From assembly GCA_031763025.1 (NCBI GenBank), contig JASSKH010000031.1:1860001-1924000 (forward strand): a DNA stretch of 64,000 bases, written 5' to 3'. The translations under genes and the position numbers were made by a program. How positions within the stretch are numbered: position 1 is the first letter of the stretch; every line of letters starts with the position of its first letter. A model generated the notes under the pieces. That model saw only the letters and a program-made list of their open reading frames with translations, did no database searches and was not told the DNA's origin. Shown one piece after another: positions 1-12,101 of this stretch. This stretch comes from Macrocystis pyrifera (Eukaryota > Sar > Phaeophyceae > Laminariales > Laminariaceae).

Positions 1-1503
1 TGGGCCTCATACTCAATCGGGTCCCAATACCAAGGTGCCCTGTCCTCGCCTGTTCTACTGTAAAAAAAAACTCTGTGAACGCAGTCTGCTGCACCTCCTT
101 CCATGGACGCTAATTTATCAACCGTAGTCAGTACCCAGTCGTTTATTGGCCTCCGTTGGGCTTGGACCTACTGTAAGTCGATCTGAGTGCTTTCCTCGCG
201 ACATTGACCCGACGCCTCCCGCAATCCTCACCCATTGCGCGTTACATCGGATAAAACCAGCCGACGCGAGGACATGTTCCCTCGCCGCTGGAGTACAAGG
301 GCATGAGTCACCGGAGCGAACACCTGAGAATGCTGTTCGCGTTTTACCCTTTCATTTCTTGGCCGAAACACGCAGCCGCCAACGCAGGCATTACACGTTC
401 AACCCATGGACGTAGAAACTCCCAAGTTTTTATTCACAACTAACCCCACAGCCAAGGGTTTAGAACAGAGCAGGATACCTAGCATCAACTGTTTGTGGGA
501 GGTATCCTTTCGAACTGATACATTGAACCAACGGTTTCATGACAACTATGTTCCTCCGGTTCCCTGCAGTCGCTACCTATGGCTTTTCGTGGACAAGGGG
601 GTGTTATTTTGGGCGAAGCGCAATCCATGAGTGACAGCGTGGGATCAGCGCATTTGGGCTTCATGGGTCAAGTTCGGGACGAGATGAGGGTACGATATCA
701 GGGCGAGGTTAGCACTAGCCCCTGAACGTACGAGCCGTGCTTCGGTATGGGTTGCATTAGTGAACCCAAAGATGTATGACTGGCGGGGCTTCTCGACTGG
801 AGAGCTCCCCGGAATTCCTTTGAACCCGATGTAGAGTGGTTGACCGTATCATTATTTTGTTCTTGGAAGGCGGGGTTGTGTATTAGGCTTTGCTTGCGTT
901 TGTTATCAAGTCGGTTTGTTGGGCGAGCTGCATGAAGCTCCTCAACCGAGGAATCCCCCACAATGAAGGTGCTACAGGTGCCATGGCACGCGTCGTGTAA
1001 CGCGCGCTTGCTTGCCGCTGACGTGTAAACATGTATGAACAGGTCGTCAAGCACTCGGCTCGGTGTGCACACTATTGGCACAACAGCGTCTTCGTCGGCA
1101 ACCCGTGTGCCGTGTGTTCTTAGGGAAACGGTTGAAAATGAAAACAGTGTTGTTCCAAGGAACATCCAATGGTAACCAACACTACCACACGGATCGACCG
1201 AAATGAGAAACACTACCCACGTTACGCGCGTATGTGGAAGTATTGTGGTAGGCCTTCATACCTTACTCTTCATTTATATCCATCAACAGCTTGTTGTCGC
1301 GGTTTGTGCAAAGATACCATAACGAGAAATATTCTGGCCACCTGAAGCGGATGCCGCTGACGTCGCGCTTCTAGCGCCAGATGCGATAATTTTATCGGCC
1401 TCTGCCAGACGCGCCTCCGAAGTTTGAAGGTATCTTAAATATCCCAATGCATGTGTTTCTGCTGTGGTGATTCGACTCTCCTGCTTTTCGTTTTGCGTAA
1501 AAG
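1..1503. other. Region without a resolved gene, upstream of the KAP NTPase exons
   Basis: Only short open frames occur on both strands here and none shows a recognisable motif. The KAP NTPase gene that begins at 1504 must have further 5' exons, because its first visible exon opens in phase 0 after an AG at 1502-1503 and the Walker A loop is not in the visible exons. I searched by eye for a glycine-rich GxxGxGKS loop in this stretch and did not find one. The missing exons are small and hidden here, or lie before the window. Confidence 0.4.
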
Positions 1504-4500
1504 GTGCTACTTGACATGATCAAGGCCAAATGTACAGACCGCGAAAAGTTTGTCCTCGTGGTGAGCATCGATAATCTGGACCGGTGTCCGCACCGCCAGA
1601 TCGTCAAGGTTTTAGAGGCAGCCCACCTTCTGCTCGAGCAGCATGAGGTCAGAAAAATTAATAGGGAACGGGATAAGTTGTGTTTGTGCCAAACCGTTCT
1701 ACGAATATGTGATCCGGGAATGGAAGTCGAGGAAATACGCGGCATGCACTGTGAAACGTAGAATAGGGCGAGCCACTAGGACGGCGAATTCTCAATTCAC
1801 AATTGTGTTGTACTTTAGACTTTGCCGGAGTGTCGAACCGATCAAAGAGTGAATGAAAGCAAAAAAGACGTCGATGTAATTGTCCTACGTTGATCAATAT
1901 TACTGGCTCATATGTCTGATACACAGCAACCCACATTGGACATTCTCGCCGGTTCGACCAGTTTACACGGGGTGTATGGTGGCCGTGATGCACCAGTGTT
2001 TGGTCATTCTCCTTTGCCGAACTGAAACAAATGCGAAACATCTTCCGATCCCAAAACCAATCGTTAAAATAGCCGTGCGTTCTACCCAAGATCCGCGAAA
2101 CACTTTGTCGCCACCGCATGGTCGTTTTCTAAGCAAAACAATCCACAAGAAAGAACTGAAAATACGGTTCCACGGTTTGCGTACGACCATGTTCCGCCCA
2201 GGCCAACGTTATTCTTCTTCTGGCGTTGGATCCACGAATTGTGATAGCAGCGATTGAGGCCGACATGGACGAGGCTATGCGTCAAGAGGTACGACAAAAG
2301 TCTGGATCTTGCTTGGTCTGATCCATCACGTGCTTTCTGAGTTCAATACATCGTAGACGTTAGGTGCAAATTAATTCACCCCGAACGACTTGTTCCTCGT
2401 GTTGGAACAGCTGTCCTACAACACAAGGCACCCGGACAGAAACAGGAAATCTGGTCCAGCTTGATTTTCTTATCTCAGAATGGGTGCCCTCCTACACTAC
2501 AGCGACTTCAGCAGAAACACGCTCGAATGTGAAGTAATTGTTCCTGTAACCCTCAACTTGGCTTTTTGCGCTCGTTTTTGACATATAAAGAGCAGTCTTG
2601 CGCTGTATGGGCGGAATAGATATGGAGTTCTTGTGTCACACAACGGTTGCTCGGTGCGCTCCGTGGCGCGTTCCAGATTGAGAGCGGTGATCAACAAGCA
2701 AAAGCATGATATACAGTGCTGTGAGTTGGCTGACTATAAGTCGCCGACTAGACATTGCCACCTGGAAGTTGGCTTATTGTTAAATACAGTCGGTTGCGTG
2801 CTGAACATTCTGGAGTTCTGCTTCTTGGTATCTGACTGGTGCGTTTTAGCTTAGTGTGCGTTGTTCATTTGTACAGGAAGGCGTCAGTTAGCAGGATTTT
2901 TGCTTGGCTACCCAAATCATTACTGCTGGTACCCGTGAGGTGTAGCTAACTCACAGCTCTGAGGCTATGGCGTCCTCTGCCTGAGATCCATTGGTCACTG
3001 TCGTTTCGACTCCGTGCGAAGGTGTCTGGCTCAGAATACCTGGACAAGATTATCCACTTGCCCTTCTGTATCCCGGTCGCCACGAACAAGGACCGTCTTC
3101 GTCTGGTCAACAGATGGCTGAATAACGCCGACGACAGAACTCGAGACGGCAACGGTAGGGAACGCAAAGGGCTAAGCTACTACAGAGCCGTAGAGGGGTA
3201 CGTTTGATGCCGAAATATTGGCTGGTAGGCCTCTTCTCCAACGAAGAAAGCAACCGAATGCTAAATAAAGATCTTGTTTATGCTGTACATATGTATTCAA
3301 ACCTGATTCCTGCTATAGCCTAGCCGCTGTGATAATTCGTCGGGTTTTGCGTCGAACAAAAGGTCAAACGTCAGAGTCTACATGTGTTAGGACTCTCAGG
3401 GAATAGTGAGGTATGACTCCAAATCAACTGTGACACGTTTGAGTGAGTAAAAAGCCTGTAATTCAGTTGAACGTTAGGTAATAGGCCGAAGGTCCCCGTG
3501 CTGTTCGCCATTTGTTTTATTTGCACCGGGCTTCCGTGGTGTCTTGCGTTTCGTTCAAGGGCCTTCCCTCGAGCGCCTCACTTTCCTCTGCACTGAAAGT
3601 ATGTTCTTACTCGTGCTCCTCTGTTCTGGTCTAAACAAACATGCTGTTCTTGTTTTTACGATCACCGCTGAATGCTTCAAAACACACGTGGACCACCGAT
3701 CAGCTCCTTCTGTTTCCGGGGGCCGTGACGGAGGCGATACAAGAGACGACCCCAAATTGGCCGGTGCCGATGACGCTTTGAGCACGGTGTCAGACCAGGA
3801 CTCCGGCGGGGCACTCTTGCCACATCTGCAACCCCAGACAGCAACGGCCACGAAGTCGCCCCCAGCACACCATAGTCAGGATGAAGAACGCGGCACCGGA
3901 GAGACCTACGAGGCCGACGATGTTTCCGAACACGACGATTTTGACCGTGGCCACGCCAGCGACCATGTCGGGGAAGGAACAGAGACGGACCATTGGACCG
4001 TGCCATCAGACCCGCTCGCAGCGCGCATCCCGAGCACCGGGCAGGGTGAAGAGAAATCGTTTTTGCTACCACAGGTGCGGGAAGCAACGAGAACCATTCC
4101 GCCTCATGCAGGCGGTTGGAAGAATGCGTGGAAGGAGGTACGAGACCAGGGATCTACGAGCACTGAGTCAGGCGACGTTAGGGGGGCTACGTTTGGGTCC
4201 AAACGGTTCTGACTGACGAGGCTCCTAAACTGAAGAACTACTACAGTAGTGGTCAAACCCTTGGCGGTCTCAGTTGTGTTTCACAACTGGACATGCGTTC
4301 TATCGACAGCCCATGGGATTTTTCGTCGGGTTTCGCGTGTCGCTGTATTCAAAAGGTGGCTATGGGACGAGGTGCACCGTAGAGCTCCTTATTTCTGCAA
4401 CCTGAGAATCAACAGGTGTAACAGGGTGTTCGTTGGATCTACCAGCAATGACGAGATATACAAATGTGCGGTGTTCACTCATTATTTGGAGGCGTTATGG

Positions 4501-7377
4501 AGTATATATAAGTAACAGAGATCGGTTGGCCGATCACAACGGTAACTCTTACTGTACGTTATATCGTGATTATATAGCTCTCTACAGTGGCATGACTGTT
4601 TACTGACAGCGCCTGCTTTGCGCGATGGACAGGACTCGGCGACTGACACGGGGGAGAGAAGCGATGTTGAGAGCGTCGTCAGTGTTCACGGCGCTGGCGA
4701 TTGTTTAGTGCTCCCCAAGAGACACGACAGCCTTGGACTGACGAGGGCGGTTTCAACGTCGACTCACACAAAATTGGAGATGGACGAACTCAACGCCTTC
4801 ATGTCAATGGTTGGGACAACTCCCCGCAAGGCAAAGCGGGTCTTCAACATGTGAGTTGCAGCCAAACGTTATGCATACGAGTTTTCACAGGCCATATCGT
4901 GCAACTTTGATGCTATTTCTCACTCTCAACCCGTCGCCGGTGCGAGTGATCAATTTCGTGATCCTCGATGCTGACCCACCACTTATTTATATCGGCACGT
5001 AGGCTCTTAACCGTTCTTGCCAGGGTGCGCGTTACAGGGTCGTGATACCAGGATTACTGAATCGGGGCTCAATTCTGGGCGTTTACTTGAAAAAGGAGCG
5101 CAGCGGTGTCGTTGAGATGAGGCTATTTGTGACACCTTGCTCCCCCAAAAATGTCCGCTGGACCTCCTGGCTGCAGATACAGCATTCAACGTTCATTGGC
5201 GAGACACAGAATGATGGGCAGCTTCACCCAAGACGATGCGAGGAAAATTCTTCGATGGACTATTCTCTCAGAATTCTGGTGAGAAACGCCAGCACCAGTC
5301 TATCACATGCTCGTAGGGTATACCTGGTATGCGTTGGCACCCATAGACCAATGCATTAAAAGTGAATGTGTACACCGTAAGTTACGTTTCGTTGCGATGG
5401 CACGTGATCGTGATATACATACTTGTATTTCGTGTATAAGTGAGTACTAAAATCTTATGTATTTGCAGGAAACAGTTCATTTTGGGTGCGTCAAGGTCAA
5501 GGTCTCTCTCGGCGTTGCTAGTGACCGGGTGTAGTAGTAAGAACGTATCATATAACCCCACGGCACCATATGACAGTAAACCGGATAGTCTACCAGGTAT
5601 ATGTCAGTAAGCCTACTGTAAATCTAAAGGTGTACTTGAGGTTGGTGATGGAAATCTGCTACACCACGCAATTGTGGTACTTTGAGTTCCATTTATATCG
5701 TCGTCACGAAAGGCCGCTTATCATTTTATTATGATATAGCTAGGCTATTGAGCGTTTTTTTAAGGAATTTACCAATGATTCAGTGCGGAATAGCACACCA
5801 CGTGTGCGAGAGATGTAGAGCACTGCCAGCAACAGGATTTACGGCTATGCTTATCTGTGTCGCCGTCCACTACGATTGCTTTAGCAACGCGTGGTTTGGG
5901 AACTGTTCGGTCTCTGATTGAATAGCCATACATCTTCCAAGTGGGGGTATTTTCGAGCTTCGTATCCCGCGCTTGTCCTGTCAGTAGTGGGAGAACGATT
6001 CACTCCTAAATATGTTTCTAACGTCGGCCATTTTCCATTGAAGGGTGCTTTCCACCAATCCTTGTGTTCTACTACCTCTTCGTTGCAATTGAATTCATGC
6101 TGGAGGAAATAACAGGGTCTGTTTTAATACAGCATCAACTACGTCAAGACCGGGTTAATCTATGCTTGCAATTCATCCGTCCTGACCACTACGGTAGAAA
6201 CCCCGGCTTGGAAGGCAATTGGTCCGGGTCTAAAGTGTCTCTTTTTACCAGGATTATATTTATCCCGACAAAAGAGATGTCCTTCTCTACTACTGTAGCT
6301 CATTACTCTTAGGACTGAGAATTATGTTCATCTCATGTGACACACAACGTCCACCACGCCTACCTGCCCTGCCCGGGCAGTTGTGATATGAGATGCGCCC
6401 GAAGTTTTAGTGGAAATGTACGTATGTACCACACCTTAATACCTACTGTGTCATGGGCGATGTGCTGATGATACATTGCAGTATGTGCTTAGGCCCCGCA
6501 ACATATATTCGTTCTCTATTATCTCAACGCAACACGAGACTTTCTCTCTGACCCCTTAGGGCTGATAATTATGTCGATTCAATCTGACCAACACGCCATG
6601 CGCCCCGAATTTCAATGGAAAGGTATGTACGACACACGCCTAGTATTGCTATTCATGTGATATCGCATTCTATGCGTAGGTCCCACGACAGGTACCTGGT
6701 GTCATCGGTTAAGTGCTACCGCCCTGCTGTACTGCCGGACGTGATCATACATTTCTGATCTCGTTCGGACGAATGCAAAAATCACAATTTCGGCCGGTCC
6801 GCCATTCGGGTGGAGAGGCCTTCCTAATGTCTAGATACTTCTACTCGTAACAAGGAAACGCGTGCATTCTCTCACAAACCAACATGGGCCGGACCCTCAC
6901 AAACGTGGCTGACTCTTTCCCTCGCTTACACACCACAGGCCGTTCCGGTCAGCATGCATTATCGGGTGTGTTGCCTGGGAAACCAACGAAAAGTCCGAGA
7001 CCAGGAAAAACGCCACGACCATCTCCGTCTACGATCTGTACAGATCACGCACAGAAAAGGATATCATACCGCGGATGATTGGGCAGCCACGCGCCCACGC
7101 GCCCACCGTTGGTAACGAGGATAGCGAACGCGTTCCGCACGATTGGGTGCATGAGCGCACCAGCTACGAAATGCCTGCGGCCCGGAGGCTGCTGGGTATG
7201 GACGAGTCCGACGATACCATCCTGCGAATTTTGAAATCTGCCCCTCCCCTTCTTCTTGAAGATTTCGACGAGGACAAGCTGGGGTTAGTGGGGCTGTCGT
7301 TCAACCTTAACCCAGCCTTGGTTGCAAAAATTTCCTTATGGACCCGGTCGTGCTGGGACATGAATGCCTGTGTGTAG
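1504..7377 (+). CDS. KAP family P-loop NTPase (5'-incomplete, seven visible exons)
   Basis: KAP NTPases are STAND-class P-loop ATPases, often membrane-associated; the client of this one is unknown. Proposed exons are 1504-1647, 2202-2288, 3022-3154, 3704-4137, 4633-4850, 5177-5278 and 6939-7377. All introns are GT-AG and the phases (0,0,1,0,2,2) agree, giving 1557 nt, or 518 residues plus a stop. Exon 1 carries the Walker B and KAP signature SIDNLDRCPHRQIVKVLEA. Exon 2 has the following strand, ALDPRIVIAAIEAD. Exon 3 has EYLDKIIHLPFCIP. Exon 5 ends with TPRKAKRVFN and joins NIYS in exon 6, which also has RKILRWTILSEF. Exon 7 opens WPFR and ends with FNLNPAL, as in KAP C-termini. Exon 4 (about 145 residues, rich in D, E, G, S and T) looks like a disordered insert. 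The Walker A exon is not seen. Whether the gene is expressed cannot be judged. Motif identification is strong; exact exon edges are less certain. Confidence 0.75.
5279..6938 (+). other. Long last intron of the KAP NTPase gene
   Basis: This 1.66-kb stretch separates the exon ending in the donor at 5279 (gtgaga) from the acceptor at 6937-6938. It holds only short frames. It contains two loosely similar segments, around 6310-6440 and 6540-6680, that share a run of matching words (for example GACTGAGAATTATGT against GGCTGATAATTATGT). They may be an old local duplication. Nothing coding is recognised. Confidence 0.4.
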
Positions 7378-8430
7378 CAATTGTTACACACCGCCCGCCG
7401 GAAAACAGCGGAAGATCGAAGTCACGGCAGGTACCACCTCCGGGCATAACGGTTTGGGATGAAGTGAGAGTACAACCCGGAGTGTTGTTGAACACGATAA
7501 CTCCGATGCTTCTACGTAGTGATACAGTATAGCGGCGCGTGGACGCTGAAAAATCGAGGGGGTGGTGTCAAGCAAGGTGTGATGGTGGCAAGTGTTTCCC
7601 AAACGGTTGTTGTTCTGAACTGGTCACTATTAGCATGGTATGGGAGAGAACCCAAACCGTTCCAACCCTGTGGGCTCCTCAACGATAAGCTTAACAATAT
7701 ACTTGGGGTCTAATAAGCATTTGAATGTTTCTCTATACTTGTGACATACCTAGGCCCTGAGATTGTGCATTGGGCTGGGGGTACTATAGAAAGATTTATA
7801 TCTGGGGTGTTGAACAATTCGATGTTTTGGGCGGGGTAGCGTTGCGAGGGTCTATGGCCATACGATTACGGCCATGCATAATGTCCAGTACAACCCCTAC
7901 GGTATCATGGCCTCTCTGACACACCCAGGGCAGGTGCCAGGGCGAGTGCTGACGAGGGTGCTGGTCACTATGAAGCGCAGGGGTGCCTCGTTTACCGGTA
8001 GATTGATCCGGAAGCAAGTTGGAATTCCCGTTGTCCCCATCCATGCAAAAACCAGGGAGTAAAGCTTCACGTCTGTTCGTGTCCTGGGAAATGTAGCTAA
8101 GGCGACCGGCGCCCGCGGTGGTCTAGTTGTTTAACCTCGCAGTTATTAACGCCGATATAGCAAGTGCGGCACCCACCGATTCGACGTTTTTTCTTGCGCA
8201 TAACTGGGCTAGCAAAAAACACCTAGCGTATGTACGCACAATCCGACGTGCGTCAAGGAGGGAAGAAAATAGTGGACTCCTCTCGCGATAAACGTGAAGG
8301 CACGTATTGTAGCTGGGGCGCAGGGGGGGGGGGGGTGCCCGCTATGCGACCCCGGATCTGGGTTCCGATCGGGAAGCAACTGTAGATATAGGGCAAAATT
8401 GATGGGAAGGAGAATAAAAGGCATTATATA
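7378..8430. other. Intergenic stretch after the KAP gene
   Basis: There is no convincing coding sequence. A short remnant of the LINE 3' end lies at about 7844-7900 and is listed separately. A G-run occurs near 8324-8336. The rest is unremarkable. Confidence 0.35.
7844..7900 (+). repeat. Remnant of the LINE 3' tail
   Basis: The words GCGAGGGTCTATGGCCATAC, GATTACGGCCATGCATAATG and a C-rich end match, with a few changes, the last part of the LINE 3' region seen at 63356-63410 and 52908-52975. The copy is short, strongly 5'-truncated and degenerate, and it lacks a long C-tail. It is probably much older than the copies after 39 kb. Confidence 0.6.
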
Positions 8431-8622
8431 GCACAGGTGGCCGGCATCGTCATTTTGTACAACGTGGGTGAAAAATCCTCTGCGGGGGAACACTGAACAG
8501 TGTAGCGCCCAAAACGGCGTACCGAATTGGGAGGTTGTCGACACCTTGTGGAGTTTGCTGATGTCCTCACAAGGATTTTTTATGCCCCTATGATGCAAGG
8601 GAGGAGTCCCGGCCACCTGTGC
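8431..8622 (+). mobile_element. MITE, family B copy 1 (192 bp)
   Basis: The 14-bp ends GCACAGGTGGCCGG and CCGGCCACCTGTGC are perfect inverted repeats, flanked on both sides by ATA as a possible 3-bp target duplication. There is no coding capacity. A second copy lies at 10500-10712, with its core in the opposite orientation: the reverse complement of 8518-8560 matches 10575-10616 (both start CAGCAAAC, contain CCACAAG and end CAATTCGGT). This is a non-autonomous terminal-inverted-repeat DNA transposon; the superfamily is not assigned. Confidence 0.7.
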
Positions 8623-10499
8623 ATAAAAAGACAATAACAGTACACGATCGCGCAGCCCTTTTTTTTTTTAACGACGACTGCAGTCGCACTGCAGCAGCAG
8701 TACGTCAAGACCCGGCTGGGTCGACTGGGTTCTGTCGTGTTCGTTCGTGGCCACAGCTGGTCTCCATCCTGCGTCACTCACGTACAGGCTCCGGTGCGTT
8801 CGGCAGCAGCTACTTCTGCTGTGGCATGTTCTTAGAGATCATCAGGGTATCCACACAAGGTTATACGTCGATGATTTGTTTGTTCCTGGTTGATGAGAGA
8901 GGCATCGGGCCTCTTGCGTGAGTGGCTTGACTCGGTTAGGAAAATAGGCGTGCCCCCCCTACCGCAGTCGAGGTGTGGTCGATCCCGCTGCACTGTTGCA
9001 CCATTTCCGTCGATGCAGACGCACAACGATAGACTAGCTAGTAGTACCAGTCGCACCTGTTACGCTTCACCTGGAGTACTTCCGGTCGGTTGCCAAGTAA
9101 TGAACAGTGTGACAAGCACAAACCAAGCCCCTCAAGTCGTCACACCATAGGGTCCGATCCCGCAAGACCCACACAACCGTTTCGGGTGGTTCGAATGCTT
9201 AATGGCAGCCTATGCTTGTTTTCTGCCCCTTGCACCAGACCCCATATCCGCGACACTGTCAAACCACTTCTGGCTGATGAAAATGGTGCGCACTTCACTG
9301 GGTTCATTGACCCGTCGCATTGTCCGTCGTTGCACTTCCGAGCCGCACTACGGTAGGGATTGCACTTTTGAGCTAAACAAAATTGCTACTCACAGGGCTC
9401 CTCAAGAAAGGAGCTACCAAATGTCTTTGCATTCGATCGAGCAGCTGCTTCGTTTCGACTATCTAGCTAATGATACTGTAAATCGGGCTTAGCTCACGTT
9501 TTTTTTCTGATCAAGTCGGTAGTCGGGTGAGGTATGGAGTTCCACAAGTGAGTAGCCTACATCTAAATTTAGGGATGTCACGACTGTACTGCTGTACCGT
9601 AGGAACCGTCTCCCGAGCCGTGAAGACGGTTCACAACGACCAAACCACTAGTTAAGATGCGCAACCTGCTGCAGCAAATAATTTAACGCTTGCAATCAAC
9701 ACAGTTTCACAATGAGCCATACATGGCTGCCATTGACTGTTCCGATCCCGAAACGCCCGCATATTTTATACAAGGTATCGGATTTGAGCATAAATGCTTA
9801 ACCCACTTTAATATAGTGCGAAGGGATGCCGAACGATAACTTCTGGAATACCATTTTCTTAATTTTCAGAGGAGTGCAATTTTAGGTCTTTTTTCTTGAC
9901 AGGTTGTGAAGTCACACCGCTTACCGTACGGCATCCATCCATGATGAAAAAAAGGCTAAAATGTAAATTGAACGATAAGCTTGAGGACTGAAGCCGTTCA
10001 AGCTTTACATGCTGCCCGCTTACAACTACGCCACTGACGTAGCACTGCCGCTGTACACGTGTTCTGCTGTAGCCGAAACAACCGTTCAAGCCATGTACCT
10101 ATACTATCTATGCACATTAGGGGTACGTTTCTCCCCCCTGCTGCCGACTGCGGGTACTCCTCTTTCGACTAAACCTCCCAACCGGCTGTTCTGCGTGCCT
10201 CCCTGACTGCGCCCTCCGTCTTCTCTTTCTAGCAAAACACATGCACTCACCAGCGGAGGATTTAAGCTTCGCGTGTTGTAGTCCTGTCGACGATGCACAC
10301 GATAGGCGTGTACATTTGTAATCTACTCCTGGCTCTTGCAAGTGATCCAATCACGCAAGCACCCCAGCCTCACTACCGTGCTACCCATAGGCTTCGGTGG
10401 CAATGACAAGCGAAACTTTTTCAAATGAACCGCACTGATAGGGTGGCCCTTTCGAAGTGACACTGACGAATCCCGACATCAGATTTCAACTCGACGAGT
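8623..10499. other. Gene-poor stretch between the two family B MITEs
   Basis: Only short frames are seen on both strands, with no motif. A few words are shared with later repeats: TAGGGATTGCACTTT at 9354 recurs in the array near 16200. No RNA gene is recognised. Confidence 0.35.
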
Positions 10500-10712
10500 C
10501 ACAGGTCACCGGGACCCCCCCTCTTGCACAGTAGTGCGGGCGTAGGCAAATCTCTGTGGAGACATTTCACAGTGCAGCAAACCCCACAAGCTGTTGACGA
10601 CCTATCAATTCGGTGTGCTTATTGGTGTTCTATGATACGCACGTTGTTCAAGGTCTCCACAGGGGCTTATTTGTGCCCACATTATGCAGGGGAGGGGGTC
10701 CCGGCCACCTGA
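10500..10712 (-). mobile_element. MITE, family B copy 2 (about 213 bp)
   Basis: The left end ACAGGTCACCGGGACCCCC and the right end GGGGGTCCCGGCCACCTGA are inverted repeats of about 19 bp with a few mismatches. Relative to copy 1 the internal part is inverted, while the CCGGCCACCTG end sits on the same side, as expected for a symmetric element inserted the other way round. I see no clear target duplication. No coding capacity. Confidence 0.65.
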
Positions 10713-11645
10713 GTTACAGTCAGGCTCCTTAAAGCGTCGTCGGATAGGCCCATTGCCGCGGACCCACACCAACGAAGATCGTCCATCACGACTCAGTGCA
10801 GGTCATGGCATTGCCGCTGTCCGCTGCTGCACCGTAGGCACGAAAAAAAAACTCTGAATGGGGTTGCAACATGGTACTTTGTACTTGGAGAAGGGAACTT
10901 TGTGAGACGGAAGGGTTGTTTCGTTTGGTGCATATAGTATTTCGAGGATTCAAGTGTTTGACTAAAAAAACAAAGGTCAGGTGAGAGGTCGATTTCGGAA
11001 AGGAAGCGGCTACGTTGGGTGCCTGATGTGTCCTTGGAAGCTGTTTGGGCAATTTCTTGTTTTTATGATCCGCAGTGTATTCTTACAGATTCGTAGCGGC
11101 CGACGCCCTTGCACTTTCCGATTCCAAATTCATATTCTCCTCGAAATTTAGGAAAAAGATAACGAACCGAACGTATCCGCTTGTTTTTAGAGGTGGCGTT
11201 GAACAATACCGGACAACGGATCAACAATATCGGCCCAGGGGAAGCTTTTACCCAGCCTCAAGCAAACGGTTATCACCAAGCTAGTGAGATAGCCGATGGT
11301 GTTAGAGACGAAGCTTGACGCGTCCACCAGATACACTTCACGTGGTAAGCAGGATTATTCCGCAGCTTTACTGTACTCGTTAGACGTCTACAACTACTGT
11401 ATCCACGTTCCGATGCTTCTTGCTGTACTAGTGGTATTCGTATGAAATTCTGTTTATAAATCCTCGTACGATTCTGATGGGTTCCGCTGGACTGCCCGTC
11501 TCCTGGCTTCTTATCTTTAGTATTGCGGGTCCCTCGGGAGCCGTCGCAAATGTGTACCCTGTTCTCCCATCGTCAAGGCAGCTCCTGCCTTGGCGTGTGA
11601 CCATCCTTTGGGCGTAGTTGACAGGAGTACTTTCACTGTGATGGG

Positions 11646-12101
11646 TTGGCTTGCCGGCGTCCTGCCATCATGGACACCACCGCCCCGTTCGAGTGCTATA
11701 ATTGCGAACGCTCAGCTGTCTTTGACCTGTCGGGTCACGTTGAGACAGAGTTCTGCTTCTTCGAATATTGCTTCTATGAGCAGAGGGCGGACGTCGTCCG
11801 CTTCGCTGTTCTGTTCTTACGACAGAACAGATCGCGCGTGCACCCGTCATTCACTTATCGGAGCGCAGGTGCTAACGCTGGTTCGCTAAACATGGCATAC
11901 AGCACGGTAGGGTCTCCCGCTAACGCAAACGTGGGTTCGCCAAACAGCGCAAACAGCACGGTGGGGTTGCTCGCAAGCGCAGGTCCATCTGCGAGAGCGG
12001 TTTCGGCCGCAAGTGCGGTTCCGGCCTCAGGCGTGATTTTGGTTTCGGTCGCGAGCGCGAAGATGACGACTTCGCCGGCAGGCGCGAAAGACGGTGGTTA
12101 A
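11646..12101 (+). CDS. Unrecognised Ala/Ser/Val-rich open frame, possible exon
   Basis: This 151-codon frame is one of the longer ones in the gene-poor region. Its second half is low complexity, with a repeated motif (roughly STVGSPANANVGSPNSANST) made by an approximate 51-bp tandem repeat at 11875-11985. No family is recognised. The opposite strand is also open over parts, as is common in GC-rich repeats, so this may not be a gene. Confidence 0.2.
   Translation: MACRRPAIMDTTAPFECYNCERSAVFDLSGHVETEFCFFEYCFYEQRADVVRFAVLFLRQNRSRVHPSFTYRSAGANAGSLNMAYSTVGSPANANVGSPNSANSTVGLLASAGPSARAVSAASAVPASGVILVSVASAKMTTSPAGAKDGG

Noticed and set aside
698-1213. 171-codon minus-strand open frame
   Set aside because: No motif, no splice partners and unremarkable composition; it lies just upstream of a plus-strand gene and is probably chance.
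3555-4087. Minus-strand frames opposite KAP exon 4
   Set aside because: They are the antisense of an acidic low-complexity exon whose plus-strand splice phases fit the KAP gene.
7384-7400. ACACACCGCCCGCC, similar to a small-subunit rRNA 3' end word
   Set aside because: The similarity is only about 14 bases and no other rRNA sequence surrounds it.
8112-8195. Possible tRNA gene (GGTCTAGTTG word followed by GATTCGA and a T-run)
   Set aside because: No pairing acceptor stem and no anticodon arm can be drawn; at most a degenerate tRNA-like remnant.
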